Positions 26,187 through 38,885 of a stretch of 64,000 bases of DNA are shown piece by piece. The stretch's first letter is position 1. Each line of letters begins with the position of its first letter. The DNA comes from Istiophorus platypterus (lineage: Eukaryota; Chordata; Actinopteri; Istiophoriformes; Istiophoridae). The position numbers were made by a program, and so were the translations under genes. The notes under the pieces were generated by a model. The model searched no databases and had not been told where the DNA came from. It saw only the letters and a list, made by a program, of their open reading frames with translations. The stretch covers positions 25,676,675 through 25,740,674 of the forward strand of contig CM029121.1 in NCBI GenBank assembly GCA_016859345.1. The letters are read 5' to 3'.

Positions 26187-26738
26187 AGTGCACGCTCAGG
26201 TTTCGAGGCAAAACAAAGTCACGAGAGCCTGCCAGCGTGAAAGGTATCGGCCAGATGTCGTATCCTCTGAGAGAAATCTTTCAGGTTTGGGCTCCAGCCT
26301 TCCTGATTGAAATGGTTTAAGTTTCGAGCACAATGTGGGCTAACGGGCTCCAGGACCAGTTTCAGGGTTCAGGTCTGGGTCGCACCAGTTATTTTCCATT
26401 GCTGAGAGCACGTAATCCCCCCCCCCCCCCCCGGCTCCGTTCACCGTGGACAAACGAGCTAACCATCAACTGCCCCATTCACCAACTCCCTGGAAAAGCC
26501 CCACGTGAACCAAGCACCTCCTTTCAGCTTTCTCCGCTTCCTGATCGCTAATCACGACAGGGGAAAGAATGTCAAACAGACCCATTGTTGCCAGCCGCCG
26601 GCGTCGGGTCCCGGCGGGTTACGCAACCAGCGCGCACCCGGGCCCGGTCCCGCCCCCCGAAGCTGAGTGGCGGATGTGGCGGCTCCTCTCAGCCGGGCCT
26701 TGGCATTCTCCGGTTACTGAGTGTGCAGGCGGACAGGT
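26187..26738. other. intergenic, nothing recognised
   Basis: GC-rich near 26590-26710, with a poly(C) run at about 26418. No coding frame was recognised. Confidence 0.5.
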
Positions 26739-26751
26739 CCTGTGTGTATGT

Positions 26752-26787
<36 letters not shown>

Positions 26788-26801
26788 GTGTGTGCGCGCG
26801 C

Positions 26802-26835
<34 letters not shown>
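26739..26835. repeat. (GT)n microsatellite with GC steps
   Basis: About 95 bases of GT with a CGCGCGCG segment, an alternating purine-pyrimidine tract with Z-DNA potential. Confidence 0.95.
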
Positions 26836-26837
<2 letters not shown>

Positions 26838-26983
26838 CTCTTACACTTGCTCAGGCGGGCAGGAAGTTCCTGTTGACATGAATGAACTGGCCTTTCAATA
26901 ATGCAGGAGGAGCTGGGGGGGGCTGTGTCTCTCAGAGGACCATTACCTCAGCAACTGTCCTGCTTAGGCTGGCCCAGAGGCTG

Positions 26984-27158
26984 TGGGTGTGTGTGTGTGT
27001 CAGTGTGTGTGTGTGTGTCAGTGTGTGTGTGCGTGTGTGCATGAGTGTGCATGTGTTTGTGTGTGTGTCAGGAAGAAGGAGAAAGAAGAGGAGGAAGCAG
27101 AGTGTTTGTTTTATGTTAAGTGGATGCATTAGAGTGTGTGTGTTGTTTGTGTGTGCAC

Positions 27159-27206
<48 letters not shown>
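26984..27206. repeat. interrupted (GT)n tracts
   Basis: GT-rich stretches at about 26984-27069 and 27132-27206 are separated by a purine-rich spacer. Frames across them are artefacts. Confidence 0.93.
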
Positions 27207-27208
<2 letters not shown>

Positions 27209-28274
27209 TCACTCTTACTCACTACACCTACTTGAACCACATACACTTACAAGGAGAGAAATAAAAGGAATAATCCACTGATTTTATAACTTAATATTTT
27301 AGGTTGAGATTCCAAATAAACTATCTGATTGATTAGAGTCGGGTCCATTATTGACAACAGGTAAATCTTAGACATCAGGTTAAAAATACTTAATATTAAA
27401 TCGAATGCACCCTTTGCTAGTTTTGTCTGTCGGCTTTACATTACAACCAGTTGTTAATAAGTAAAACCGTAAATGTTTAACAGCCTGAACGGAAGGTTCT
27501 CAAGAGTGTGGCAGGACAAACACGTAACCGGCCGACCCGCGTCTTATCTTCCCACAGCGTGACATCACCCCCCGGTCGGGATCCCTGCGCCGGGCCGCGC
27601 ATCAAACAGACCCCATCCCACTGGGGGCCACTGGAAATGTTCCCCGTTATCTGACCAGACCAAACAACCCCCCCTCCCCAGATTACACAAACATCCTTGT
27701 TTGGCGATAAAAGCCCACAGTGGAGCCCCCCCCCACACACACACACACACACAGCTCTCCACCATTAGCCAGTCTCCCATCTGCTGTGCCACGGCTACAT
27801 CTGTGCCAACCTGCCGCCGCTGCCACGATTAGAGAAAGAACAGCAGGCTAACACAGCCCCCCCCCGCCATTTCCTTTTCATTAATTAGCTGAGGGCTATT
27901 GGCTTTTATTGACCTGAAACATAACTAAACCTTTACCCCCCCCCCCAGCTCATTACAGCCTGGCAGCAGGAAGAGCGAGAGCACGTGGTCCCTGGAAAAC
28001 GACCCCCTCCACATTAAAGATCAGTGGACGGTTCGCAGAGAAATGTGAAGGGAAGCGAAACCAAACGTCTGATAATTAGGGCGACAGCTTTTTTGAAAAT
28101 TCGGACCTATCGCGTGAATGTAAAGTCCGGCCCTGGCGTGTCTCCTGCGTGATCACTGTCTGTCCCTTGACCTTGGACGAGGGGTTTTATCACTCGGTCC
28201 GTTCTCGCCTCTTTAATCATATGTGTTAGAAAAAAACAAAAACAAAAACGTCAGACTAAAGTGGTTGAATGTCA
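27207..28274. other. intergenic, short CA run
   Basis: A short CA run lies at 27734-27753 and poly(C) runs at about 27858 and 27937. No gene or repeat family was recognised. Confidence 0.5.
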
Positions 28275-28384
28275 GCGGGAAAAGCGGCGCCGACCAATCC
28301 CAGTTCTCGTGGTCCCCGTTGCCGCGATGTGCAGTTACACTTTTAGGAAGGTGTGGGTTCGATGCAGAAGAATAAACCGGCCTC
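28275..28384 (-). mobile_element. short inverted-repeat DNA element, copy D (one end only)
   Basis: The reverse complement begins GGCCGGTTTATTCTTCTGCA, matching the family terminus. It continues with AAAAGTGTAAC, a CGCGG block, and GAACTGGGATTGGTCGGC, which aligns with copies A to C. The match ends about 110 bases in, so only one terminus survives. It is the weakest of the four but keeps the order of at least four shared blocks. Confidence 0.5.
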
Positions 28385-28744
28385 GAAGGTGCATGCGTTC
28401 ACATAGTAACCATCCGTGCACCATTTCCTCTGCAGCCTCAAGAGCGCGGCAGCGATTAGCTTGGTCCTGTCGAGCTTTGTTCTCTGCTGGAGGCGGCGGA
28501 AGTCGCTCGCTGGTGCTACAGGTTTTTTAGCTGTGATCAGATCTACGACAAACCAAACCAGAAAATGGGGGGGAAAGAAATTTCTTTTAAATTTTGGAAT
28601 ATTTAATTCAAATTTCCCAACCTTTTCCCAACCCTGCATCTTTGCTTATCAACAAATTGTTGTTGTTTTTTTTCTTGTTGTTTTTGTTTGTTTTTTTCCG
28701 TCCCACCGTGGAATTTTTACCACAAAACGATCAAAGCCCTGAAG

Positions 28745-28841
28745 TTTTCAGGTGCCTAGTGGCCATTAAAAGCCTGCACCAAACCTGAGGGGACATCTGC
28801 TTCCATATCAGACAGCATTAGCCTACCACTCAGCTATCCAG
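28745..28841 (-). mobile_element. tRNA-derived SINE remnant
   Basis: The minus strand reads TAGCTGAGTGG at 28826-28836, a perfect match to the pol III A-box pattern. Fifty bases on comes AGGTTTGGTGCAGG, a degraded B box. Spacing is close to that of a tRNA head. The sequence does not fold as an intact tRNA by eye, so a decayed tRNA-type SINE is the likelier reading. Confidence 0.45.
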
Positions 28842-29624
28842 CGTCTAATGTACTGTTCCTGTCTTTCTTGTTTTTATATGAGGGGTTGTAAACAGGCAAA
28901 TAGCCTCTGGCTTTACTGCCCCCCCCCCCCCACCCCCTGCCTCCCTCTCCCTCATTTAGCAACTTCCTCTCAAGGTGGCAGTAAAAAAAAAAAAAAAAAA
29001 AGGGCTCAATTCCTCATTACCCCTGTGGTTGGTTGTAACTCCAGACAGGGGGATCAAGTGGGGGTCAGCCAGGTTTCTTGTTTGCATGTGAGGGAGGGAG
29101 ATGGGGGGGTTAAGGTCGTGCGGTCACCGCCGCTGCCCGCTGCCAGACCCCCTTCGTGTAGATCTTTTTTTTTTCTCTAACACAGGTGTCGGCCGGTCAG
29201 GGAGGCCGAGCACACTGAGCGCGCCCAGAGGCTCGGACGCCGTTTTTATCGAAAGGTGAGAAGCACAGAGCGCGTCTGGGAGCAGCAGCGGGCGTGACTC
29301 CGGTCAATGGAGGCCGGGATGTCAAACAGAGTTCACATCGACGAGGTCAGCGCAGTGCCGCCGCCGCCGCCGCCCGCATTCAGGTTAAAAGCAGGTATGG
29401 TGTTTGTGTAGCAACGCAGCATTTAATGGACAGTTTACACTGCAGCTTAAAAAGATGTAAGGAACATCTAAGAGGAAATAATGAAATAATAGTAATGATA
29501 ATTATGAAATACATGATGAAATAAAAGTATGCATACATAAATAAAGTAAATAAAGTATTCTCAGTAAAATACCACGGCGGGGGACAACAGCTTCTGGGTG
29601 AAATCAGGTCGTAGAGGCAGAGTT

Positions 29625-29632
<8 letters not shown>

Positions 29633-29666
<34 letters not shown>
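29633..29666. repeat. (CA)n microsatellite
   Basis: A pure CA run of about 17 units. Confidence 0.96.
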
Positions 29667-29668
<2 letters not shown>

Positions 29669-30167
29669 GCTGACTCTCCTCCGTCAGCTGTCACCCAAGT
29701 GTGCTACATCACACCTCAACACCGGGCTTGTGGTTTGCTCATGGCGCCATTCCTCACGTGGTTCCACACCACTTCCTCTCCGCAGGGAGATTGGGTGGGG
29801 AGGTGTCACAGCGTTGTCATGGTGTCACGGATGTTTCGCCGAAAAGAGAAAAAGCCAAAAGCGTGACGCCACAGTGACGCCAGAAATTTAACCAGAAGAA
29901 CAATAAGCCAGTGAGCATGAGTGACAAAGCTCTGCTGCATGTAAGTGAACGATGAAACAAAATATTCCAAAAGTTAATGCAGGAGCCGCTTTTAAATTTA
30001 AAAAAATTCCCTTTTAGGTCACATCAGTGGCTTTTTCCAAAAGCAGCTTCAGGTTTTTTTTGCCTTTATTGAACAATCTTGCAGAGGAGAAAGCCAAAAA
30101 GAAAAGAATGGAGAGGGGAGCGCCGAGCTCCTCGCTCCCCTCTCCACCGCCGCCTCCTCGCTCCCTG

Positions 30168-30469
30168 TTCACATTAACACCTCAACAATGCTTGTTACTA
30201 ACTGTCCTTCCTCTCTCCCACAGATTTGTGCTTCCTCGTCTCTCTCCTCTTCCTCCTGTCGCTTTCTGCAGGTTTTTTCTGATGCTCCTGAGTCTGGATC
30301 CAGGACTTCAGACCATCTACTGCCCCATGAGCCTGATCAACACCCACTGCTTTAATTATCATGATTGCTACTGTTATCATTTTCATATTACTAGCCCTGT
30401 TTGTATAACTATAGTATCTATAGCTATTAGACCCATTAATGTGCTTTGCTCTCTCTCCTCCCGTCTGCC

Positions 30470-30506
<37 letters not shown>

Positions 30507-30671
30507 CTCTCTTTTACTCTCAACCAGCCAGTTTGCTGCCACTGTCGCCAGGTTCTTGCTCATGAGAGAAATGTTGAATCTGTGTAAATAATAACTATAA
30601 AGAGTCTGGTCTGGACCTGCTCTGTATGAAAAGTGCGCTGTATAAATAAAATTGAACTGAACTGAACTGAT
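30168..30671 (+). mobile_element. second L2/Rex1-like LINE end, 3' UTR only
   Basis: This stretch aligns with the 3' UTR of the copy at 18.47-19.49 kb. Shared blocks include CCCATGAGCCTGATCA, ACCCACTGCTTT, a CT-rich segment, GCTCATGAGAGAAATGTTGA, GTAAATAATAACTATAAAG, GAGTCTGGTCTGGACCTGCT, and TATAAATAAAATTGAAC. The tail is a short AACTG repeat. No reverse transcriptase residues remain. The shared 3' end with different 5' truncation is typical of target-primed reverse transcription. Confidence 0.82.
30473..30511. repeat. (CT)n microsatellite inside the second LINE end
   Basis: The CT run lies within the LINE 3' UTR. The copy at 18.5-19.5 kb has a shorter CT-rich segment at the same place (about 19225-19250), so it is part of the element that has expanded here. 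Confidence 0.9.
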
Positions 30672-33600
30672 AGGACCCGGGGAGGCGCGAAGAGACGCTT
30701 CGCACGTGAGGACGTGGGAGTGAACGCGAAACTGCTCGCCGCTGCCAGGAACCATTCAGACCGGCCTCGCTCTGGCTCGGATCCAAGGGACCTCCGGTAT
30801 CCTGTTTCACACTGTGACTATAAGTGAGTGTGTGTGTGTGTGTACACTACATGTGTATTTTTTTGTTTTGGTTTTTGTTTTGGTTTTTTTGATACGTGCT
30901 TGTACGTGCATGTCTGTAAAGCACTGCGATCCGGGTCTTGCGGTTCTTGTGATGGTTTAATGTGGGCCCCTGAAGCCGTCTCTTAGTCGATCAGGCCCTT
31001 GTGAAGACCTGCACCTTTTCCTGTGTGGGTGTTTTTGTTTTTTGTTTTTTTTTCTTTTGCAAAGAACAAAAGTACAAGTACAGAAAAAATAAATAAAAAG
31101 TGCGACGGATCAGGAAGCAACGTCCCCGTGTGTCAGCATGTGCCTGCGATTACGCGACGAAGAGAGATGAGGGAGAAAGAGCAGCCTGAGGTTGAGGTTG
31201 AGACAACGCCCAGAACGCTGCCATTTTCTGATTCACCCTTTTTTTTTTTTGCAACATTGAAAAATGGCGGCTTTGTTCAGACGGAGGGTTAAAACAGAGC
31301 AGGAGAAAAAGATACGGACGCTTGACGGGGCAGAGGTGACAGGCGTGGAGCTCGTCCTGCGCCCGCCGGTACCGTTGGCGCCGCTCGCCACTCCCCACGA
31401 GGGCAGGGAAATAACAGACCTGTGCGTATAAAACCGCTGACCTGAACCTTACGGTATGATACGCACACGTCGCCGTCCTGGGTTCATCCTGACAGGCAGC
31501 GCTTCCTGTCAAAATTCAGCGGCTGAAACAATTTCATACGTGAAGATCCTGACCTGTGTTTGACCTCTGACCTCGTCATTCGCTGAGACACAGTCATTAA
31601 CAAACACTTAGCTTAGCCTCCTTTTTTTTTTTTAACCTTGGATGTTTCATTTGTTCAGAACAATTGGAAAAAAAAAAAAAACGAGCATTTGATGAAATAA
31701 TTCCAATTTTACCAACAGCTGAAAAAAACCCATTTTGTTCAAATTATATATTGTCACACTTCAAAAGATAGAAATGACTGTGTTAGCTTTATTAAACTGT
31801 GCGTAACCATAGCAACAACACTCACTGCTTCATGTTGACTCACTGGTAAAATGAACCAAACTCATGAGAAGCCTCCTTTTTTTTTCTCTCATAGTTAGTT
31901 GCCATGACATAAATATGATAATGCACATGTGATGCATCCTGATATAGAGATTAGGACACTGAGCTAACGAATCCTAAGTCACTGATGAATTCCCTGATTT
32001 AGAAATTGGAGAAACGATTTCACCTGCAGTTCTTTTTCTATACTTGTTTTTAAAAAAGAAAATAATATCCCATATTTATACGTCAACGGTCCAAGTGGCA
32101 GGATTATTTTCCCGGTGATGTGGGGCCCATTCAAATTGCTCTACAGGCTTATTGTTTTTTTGCCTCGGGGGGGGGGGCAGTTTTCCCACAGCGGAGCACG
32201 ATAAGCGCGATTCACATCGGAGGGTAAAAAAATAAAACCACCCCTGCAAAAACAAAGTTATGTAAGGTTCTCAGTGGTGGACGGGAGTTTCCCATGATCA
32301 TAATTATCATAATTATAATGACAATTAATAATGGTATAATAATAGCTATCAATCTTGTATCATCAGAGAAAATACTAGGGTGTATGATCGAAGGACTACT
32401 TGCGACACCGTCTTATGTAACCGAGCACAATCTCGCCCTGTTTTTTTTTTTTCCCTGCAGGCCAGTTCTGCCTGTTTTGACACACTTCCCCACTAATCTC
32501 GCTCCTCCGTGCGTTACACAATGGCGAGGCTACGACCTGTGGCTAATCTGGGCGAGAGCGCAGAAGGATGCGTCGTTGGCAGGCGGCGAAGGGGGGAAAG
32601 CTGGGGGGCGGGGGTCTCGCCCGTCACGGTGTACACGCGAAAAAAAAACCCAAAACAAAGGCCCCCGATGGCTGAACCTGAGTCACCCACGTGTGATCAT
32701 GGGATCTCGGGTGTGACCAGGTCTGAAGCAGAAAAACTGCTCAGACGGGACCAAAATTCCTGCAGCGCTTTTCAACAACCTGCAGGATGGTGTCACATGT
32801 CAGGGCGTCGTCCTTCAATCGGCCAGATGACCTCAAGTGTGCGTCCGTCTGTGTGGAGACACCCCCCCCCTCTAGCCTTCCTGAACTTCGACTTGCGCAT
32901 AAAGTCAATTTAAATTTCTTTTCAACGATTTCGACAGTTTTTGCCCCTTCGCGTTTTCTTATTTAAATGGAAACTGCATTTTTGACGTGGGATACTGAAC
33001 ATGTGTCCTGATCATCACTGATAAGAGACAAAAAATCAGTGACTTTAACTCCTTAGGCACCAGAGTTGTATGATAAAAGCAGAATCTGTGGACGTATATT
33101 TATTTATACAAGATCCGCTAGGAACAGAGCCGTCAACTCTAAGACTAATTTGCAGCACTAGTCTGTTTTACGACTCACTCTCTGAAATCGTATTGAAGCA
33201 TCTGCAAGACTTAAGAGAGAAAAAATATGTTTAACAGGGTTGTGTGATGAGATGTTAATTCTAAAACTGATGTATAGTGACTGTACAGTATTCCAAGAGT
33301 TGTTATCATTATCACTGTTTCTCCAACTTGACTTCACGACCCCCCTCTCAACCTGGGTTGACACTGCTTGGCCTTGCCACTAAAGTGCGTTGACCCGTGA
33401 GGACTGAAAACAAATTTGCTCCAGGTCACTGTCACCATTTTAACCCTGCTGAAAGCATTTTAAGACCAAAATGTAAAATAAGGTATATGAGGCACGGACG
33501 CCGAGGACGCGGACGAGGACGAGGACGAGGATGAGCTTTTATCGGGGGTTAAAGAGTTGCTGCAGGATCAGTGTCATCTGATCCTGTTTGCCAGTCGGCT

Positions 33601-34500
33601 TTGGGACACGTTCAGCCCAAAGCCGGGGAAACCGCCGGTCAAGTTTCGTGAGACATCCTGGTTTCATGTGTCGCCTTTTCAACTGTGTAAACCTGAATGA
33701 AACCCCGGTGACCTAATGTACCGGTAGCGAGGTGAGAGGACGTGGAAAACGTGTAAATCGGGACATTCTTCAGCCGTCGGAGGCTCATGTTTTCTCAGAG
33801 GGAGACTAACCGCTTTACACCAAGCTCGACCAAAGCCTCCTTAAATTATCTTCGTGCTATGTGCTGGATTTTTTTTCCCCCCAAAAATATTTGTTTTTCT
33901 TCAAGAACAAGCTCAGGACCTCTGGTATTTTGAGTAAAGCTCTATATAGGTGCATTTGCTGCTGAGAGGGAACGTTCATAACGTTGTCACGTCAACTTAA
34001 GCAAACTCTAGGCTCCATTCAGCTCCTCTGAGGCGCGACAGAGCAGCCGGCGCCCTTTAATCTGCCCATCTCGCTCCGTCATCTGACTCCTTCTCCCTCG
34101 CCCTCTTTATACCTCGGGGTCGACGTGCGTCTCAAGCGATCTTATCGCAGCCGGACGGTACCTCAGCGCGTCGGTTCGCCCCTGGCGTCGGAGCGCCTCT
34201 CCCCATGCGTCTCCACTGACCGTTTACGACCTCAACCTACTTTCCCGCTCTATTTGCAAGGAAAACATGTAGATCATTTCCTTTTCCAAGGACCGGAAGC
34301 CTTTGTTTCGAATGTACTTCCTGCGTCTTGTCTGCCAGGAATCAAAAGATGAAGACGAAATCTAAACACTGCCGACGGGGTCTTTCCCTCGGCCCGTTCC
34401 CACCAAACCAAATCACTCCCTGAGATCGCGGACGGTGCCAGCTTACGCCCCGACTCCTACTCGTTGGCGAATGAGTATGTACATCCGCTTACTTAAACAA
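30672..34500. other. intergenic, nothing recognised
   Basis: A short (GACGAG)n stretch lies at about 33495-33535. Frames reach 140 codons but carry no known domain. Confidence 0.5.
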
Positions 34501-34524
34501 CCTCGGTTAAGTAGCCGGCCCTTC

Positions 34525-34560
34525 AGTCTGGCCCAACGGGGCCCAACGGGGCCCAACGAG
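34525..34560. repeat. 11-bp tandem repeat, unit GGCCCAACGGG, about 3 copies
   Basis: Three near-identical units lie about 60 bases left of the perfect 32-bp palindrome. Confidence 0.85.
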
Positions 34561-34619
34561 GCCCCATGCGGCCCAGGCCGCCTCCGGATGCGGTTTCGAG
34601 CAATCGGATGTGTCTCAGG

Positions 34620-34651
34620 TGCGTCCACACCTGTATACAGGTGTGGACGCA
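34620..34651. promoter_or_regulatory. perfect 32-bp palindrome with inverted CACCTG and AGGTGTG sites
   Basis: The left half is TGCGTCCACACCTGTA and the right half is its exact reverse complement, with no spacer. It holds two inverted CACCTG E-boxes, the core bound by ZEB and SNAI proteins. The same bases also give two inverted T-box half-sites (ACACCT/AGGTGT). The symmetry is directly visible; a binding role is inference. A cruciform-forming sequence with no protein partner is the alternative. Confidence 0.5.
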
Positions 34652-36957
34652 GGGCCGCCCAACTGGGTACAAACAGGGCCCCGAATGTCAGCTCCAAAGC
34701 TAAAGGCCTCTTGACCCGGCAGTGACCCCATCCACCCCCCCCCCCCTCCACACACACACACACACACAAGTGGCAGGATAAATGGGCCACAGGAAAAATG
34801 CCACTTCACAACCTGCAGGAAGCCCCTGACCTTTAACCCCACCACCTTCCTCTCGTTTTTTTTTCACACTGGGAGGTGATGCTTTTCCACACCGTTTGAC
34901 CTGGTGCTCTCATCAGCACTCCTGTGTTACTTCACTAAAAACTAAAGACCCGTGGCAGCTGTGCAGCCGTTACACCCCCCCCCCGCTTCGCCAGCCATAT
35001 TCTTTTCCCCCGACTAAATCCCTTGATTGCCAATGGTTATACCCACAAGTGCTGTACAAGGGACCAACTGACCAAAAGCATGTGATTTTAGATCTCGCGA
35101 TTTCACTCCTGACTGGGGCCATTACGCAAGCAGTGGTGAGGTTGACCACAAAACCCGAGGGTTTCGGGTAAAAGATTCCCGGTGGACATTGTTCAAGATG
35201 CAACCCTCAACCCGGTCCAGCTTTTTTCAAAAGGATGTAGAATGGCTGTTGATTTCTACACATTTCTCTTTCATGGTGGCAAAGATATTCACCCCACTAT
35301 TCATGTATGGAGCGCAGGTTGCACGGTGAGTGACTAGCATAACAAAAGGCCGCTGTGTGGTAAAGGGCCCGGTAATGTTCCGTCGCACAAGTCATTCGTT
35401 GGCGAAAGTGCAGGCATCGCAGACATGCGTGTTTGGTCTCGGCGTCTCCTTTAAGAACAGATTATTGCTCTTGAACACACACTGGTTAACCTCTGACCTT
35501 TTCCCCGGTTACCAGACGCTCCCTCTGGGGAACCAGGAAACGCCAAACTAGCGTAAAAGAACTGGCGCCGGCGGATGAACCAGTGGATGAATCGCGTTGA
35601 AGCCTATATGCACATATATTTGACACCTACAAATGTCAATACAATTAACAAGACCATAAACAACAGGCCAACCGTCCCCATGTGAAAAACCCTAAAGAAC
35701 TTCTAGCTGGCACCGAAGAAGAACCCACAGTCAATGACTGGAACTGTGGCTCTGGTAGCGCAAACAACCGGTTTACTGTCTCTCTTGTCCTCTTTGACTG
35801 TTTCTGCCAATGATTTGTCCCGGTCAAATGTCTTAACGGACATTCCCAAGGGGTCGAGGGGACAAGCCAGACACATGACGAGAAAAAGGAACCTCAATGA
35901 CAGCTGACGATCAACGGCTGAATTGTCGGGTCCGGGGCGGCTGAGCGGCTTGTAATCTTTTCAATTCCAAAATACCCCCTATACTCGGCTTCTCTCCCTC
36001 ATTGTGGTTAAACTTTCTCTCACAGTTGTAAATGCGGAAAAAACAGACAACGGCGGGAAGAAAAAGGAACCTTGCCAGGGAGGAGAGGACGGAACGGGAA
36101 GGAGGAAGGAATGGAAAAACAGGGATTACCGCCCTGCATTGTCCCGCCGCTAATCCCCCCTCTGCCTCACACAAAACAACATTTGACACCTTCCAGTGTC
36201 TCGGCCCGACACTTGCCAGCTACTCCCACACACTCAGGGTTACGCAAACGTACACAACACGGAAAGAGCACATTCACACGTCGGCGGATTCAAAGCCGCC
36301 ACCGACCCCCCCAGCCCAACCCACCCCGCTTCGTCCGCTCTGCTTCTCAGACAGCATGAAATCAGCCCCTTCATCGGAGGTTGGGGGGGGGGGCTGTCGT
36401 CTGTTGCTCCCCTTCCTCCCCTTCCTCCTCGCTTTCATCCATTCTCCATGGCTCCGCCCTCCTTTAAGGGCCCCATAAGGCCCTTTGTGCTGATCGATCG
36501 CCTTTGGCAAGCCTGCAAGTGGGGTTACACAGAGTGCAGCGTTGCTCCCTGATGCAGGATTTCCAGGGATTTTATAAAGGGGAATATTCAAATCCTACAT
36601 CCCTGACTGCACTTTCTCTGTTAGAGAGCAGCTTCCTGTGTGGCTAACCAGCCTATGACCCCCAAGTCACTTCTAATTTAAAAGAATACAAAAAACAACA
36701 CATAGTACCAGTTGTGGATAAAATATTCTCATCTTTTACTTAAGTGAAAGTTAAAATTACATGACTTTTTGTTCAATGCAAATAAATCCAATAAAAATAG
36801 CTACAAACCAACTATGAACTAATCCAACAGGTAGCCTGCACGTAGCCACACGTTGCTGAACGCACCCCAGTTTATTTCGAGTCAACGCATCTTGCTAAAA
36901 ATGTGCTAAAAACTACAGTGCTCAGCTGTTAAAGCAAATTATTAAGCCATTTTGGAA

Positions 36958-36961
<4 letters not shown>
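34652..36961. other. intergenic, nothing recognised
   Basis: Contains a poly(C) run and a short CA run at about 34735-34768. Short frames only, with no recognisable protein. Confidence 0.5.

Positions 36962-37014
<53 letters not shown>
36962..37014. repeat. (TA)n microsatellite
   Basis: About 53 bases of TA with one G interruption. Confidence 0.97.
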
Positions 37015-38530
37015 AACAGTTTTGGACATTTTAAGTATTGCCAGATGGATTCACAGTTTTCTCTCTATAACCAATGTGCCCTGGATGATTTTTATACTGA
37101 ATTGTTGCAGAGTTGCACAGTGGAATAAAATCATACCATGAAACACGAAATTTATACTTACGGGACCGTTTTTCTGGCCCTGCCAAGACGCGTTGTTAAG
37201 CTTCGCAGTTTCCTGCCTTTTACAGGGCTGTTATGACTCCCCTGCGCCGTGGGCTAAACCTCGTCGTCTGCACGGATCGCCGCGTGCTCTGAAATTCAAA
37301 ATCAAACATGTGATGTCACTTCCTGGAAGAGGCCAGAACACACTCCGTTGACAAAAGGCCAAACAAGAAACTGCTATTTTTTTCACTTCCCTCCTCCTTA
37401 TTTGAAGATGTTTTTGTTGGCCCGGATGAACGTAAAACACTCTCAGGTTCCTGCCCGGTTTCTTCGCACTCTGTAATTAACGTTATCCTGCTTTTCTCAC
37501 CCCCCCCCCACCCCCATATTTGGGAGGGGCCGACTTTCACAGGTGAGGTGCGACATCACCGACCTCTTTCCTCACACCGGGCCCCTCCTCCTCATTTGGA
37601 AGGAATTTATTTTCACTTCCCCTCATTTCCTTTTTCGTTGCCCCTCTCTCCAACAGGACCCCCACCCACCCACCACCGCCACCACCTCGATGCCTCCTCC
37701 TGGGCAGTTAAAGCGCAGCTGTCGCTCTCAGCTCTCTATTATCCGACCCGGGGGGGGGGGGTGAGCAGGGCAGGGGCAGAGGAGGAGAGGGGTGGAAAAA
37801 AAAAAAGTGAGAGGAAAGTATGGGATGATATTTTAGCATTTCTGGGAAGCCGTGGGTGTAGCCACGGATTACTTGAACAGGTGTTAACCCGCTTTTCTTC
37901 GCTGCCCTGCTCTCCTCCACGAAGAAATATGTCAGAAAAGGGTCCCAGACTTTTACTGTAAAAAACCATAGAACCAGGCATCGGGCTGTTGCGGGGTTTC
38001 CCCTTTTTGTCGGTCATTCTGTATGATTCCACACCTTCAGTAACAGTAGATAGAAGTGTTTCGTCTTTTTTTCCGTCACACTGTTCATCGTAGATCCTCC
38101 GGACATTCGTGAAAATTAGTCAGTTAGTGTTTAGATCAGACCGACGCTGGGCATTGGTGCTTGGACGATACTTATATATTTATTCCTCAATTTATTCCAA
38201 AATGCCTCATGTATCAGTGATGAATGAAAAACTTTCAAAAAGAAAAATGCAGACAAAGGTTAGAAGCTTTTCCTGATTTAGATCAGAAAGAAAAAAAAAA
38301 CGACAAACTTAAGAATCCGACCAAATATTTGATGCAAACTTTTCAAGCAGGACTGTTTTCAGAACTTGAGATGATTTTGTTTAGTTCACAAAAACGGATA
38401 AAGCATAAAGTACACAGAAACCTAAATACTGAACATGAAGTGGTGGTGTACAGTGTATTATCAATATCAGGGTGGAGGCAGTTTCCACTCTGTGTTTTGA
38501 ACTTTGATAGTCGTGCGACACATCTGTTCA
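37015..38530. other. intergenic, nothing recognised
   Basis: No gene or repeat family was recognised. Poly(C) and poly(G) runs lie near 37501 and 37751. Confidence 0.5.
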
Positions 38531-38885
38531 GGCCAATTTAACCTACGTGAGCATTTATACTTCTACGTCGGCGTCACTCTGCAGTTTCACCACCAGACCA
38601 CTAGTTGGCAGTTGGCGTTTATATGCCTCCGTGTTGAGTTTCTTCGCCGCTGTTTTTCACGAGTTTGTCGGCGTTACCTCAAAATGACGGCGACTGAAAC
38701 GGAACCGATCTCGATGTAGTCGGAGCAGATAGATGTTGGACAGCGCTTTTAGTTTTCCTGAATTTACTTTGATGCAGAAAAGGAAGGAAGCGAAGGAGTA
38801 GACGGTCTGAACGACGGCGGAGATGAAGGAGAAGATGGAAATGCGGTGATACGGAGCCGACCAATCACAGTTCTTGCCGTCTGCT
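38531..38885 (-). mobile_element. short inverted-repeat DNA element, copy C (inverted)
   Basis: The reverse complement of this stretch matches copy B in order: GCAAGAACTGTGATTGGTCG, TGTCCAACATCTATCTGCTC, then CTGCAGAGTGACGCCGACGT, GTAGAAGTATAAATGCTCAC and AAATTGGCC. About 25 bases near the GGCCAATTTA end (38531-38540) are deleted relative to copy B. It also has an extra stretch near 38600 containing a CTCF-like core. Divergence from copy B is high, which suggests an old insertion. Confidence 0.6.

Larger units (their letters stand above)
28385..30167. other. intergenic around the SINE remnant
   Basis: Apart from the SINE remnant and the CA run at 29633, it holds a poly(C) run near 28920, a poly(A) run near 28983 and a CCG triplet run near 29357. 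No coding frame was recognised. Confidence 0.5.

Noticed and set aside
28826..28836. Intact tRNA gene on the minus strand
   Set aside because: The A box is good, but the B box is degraded and no acceptor or anticodon stems could be paired by eye.
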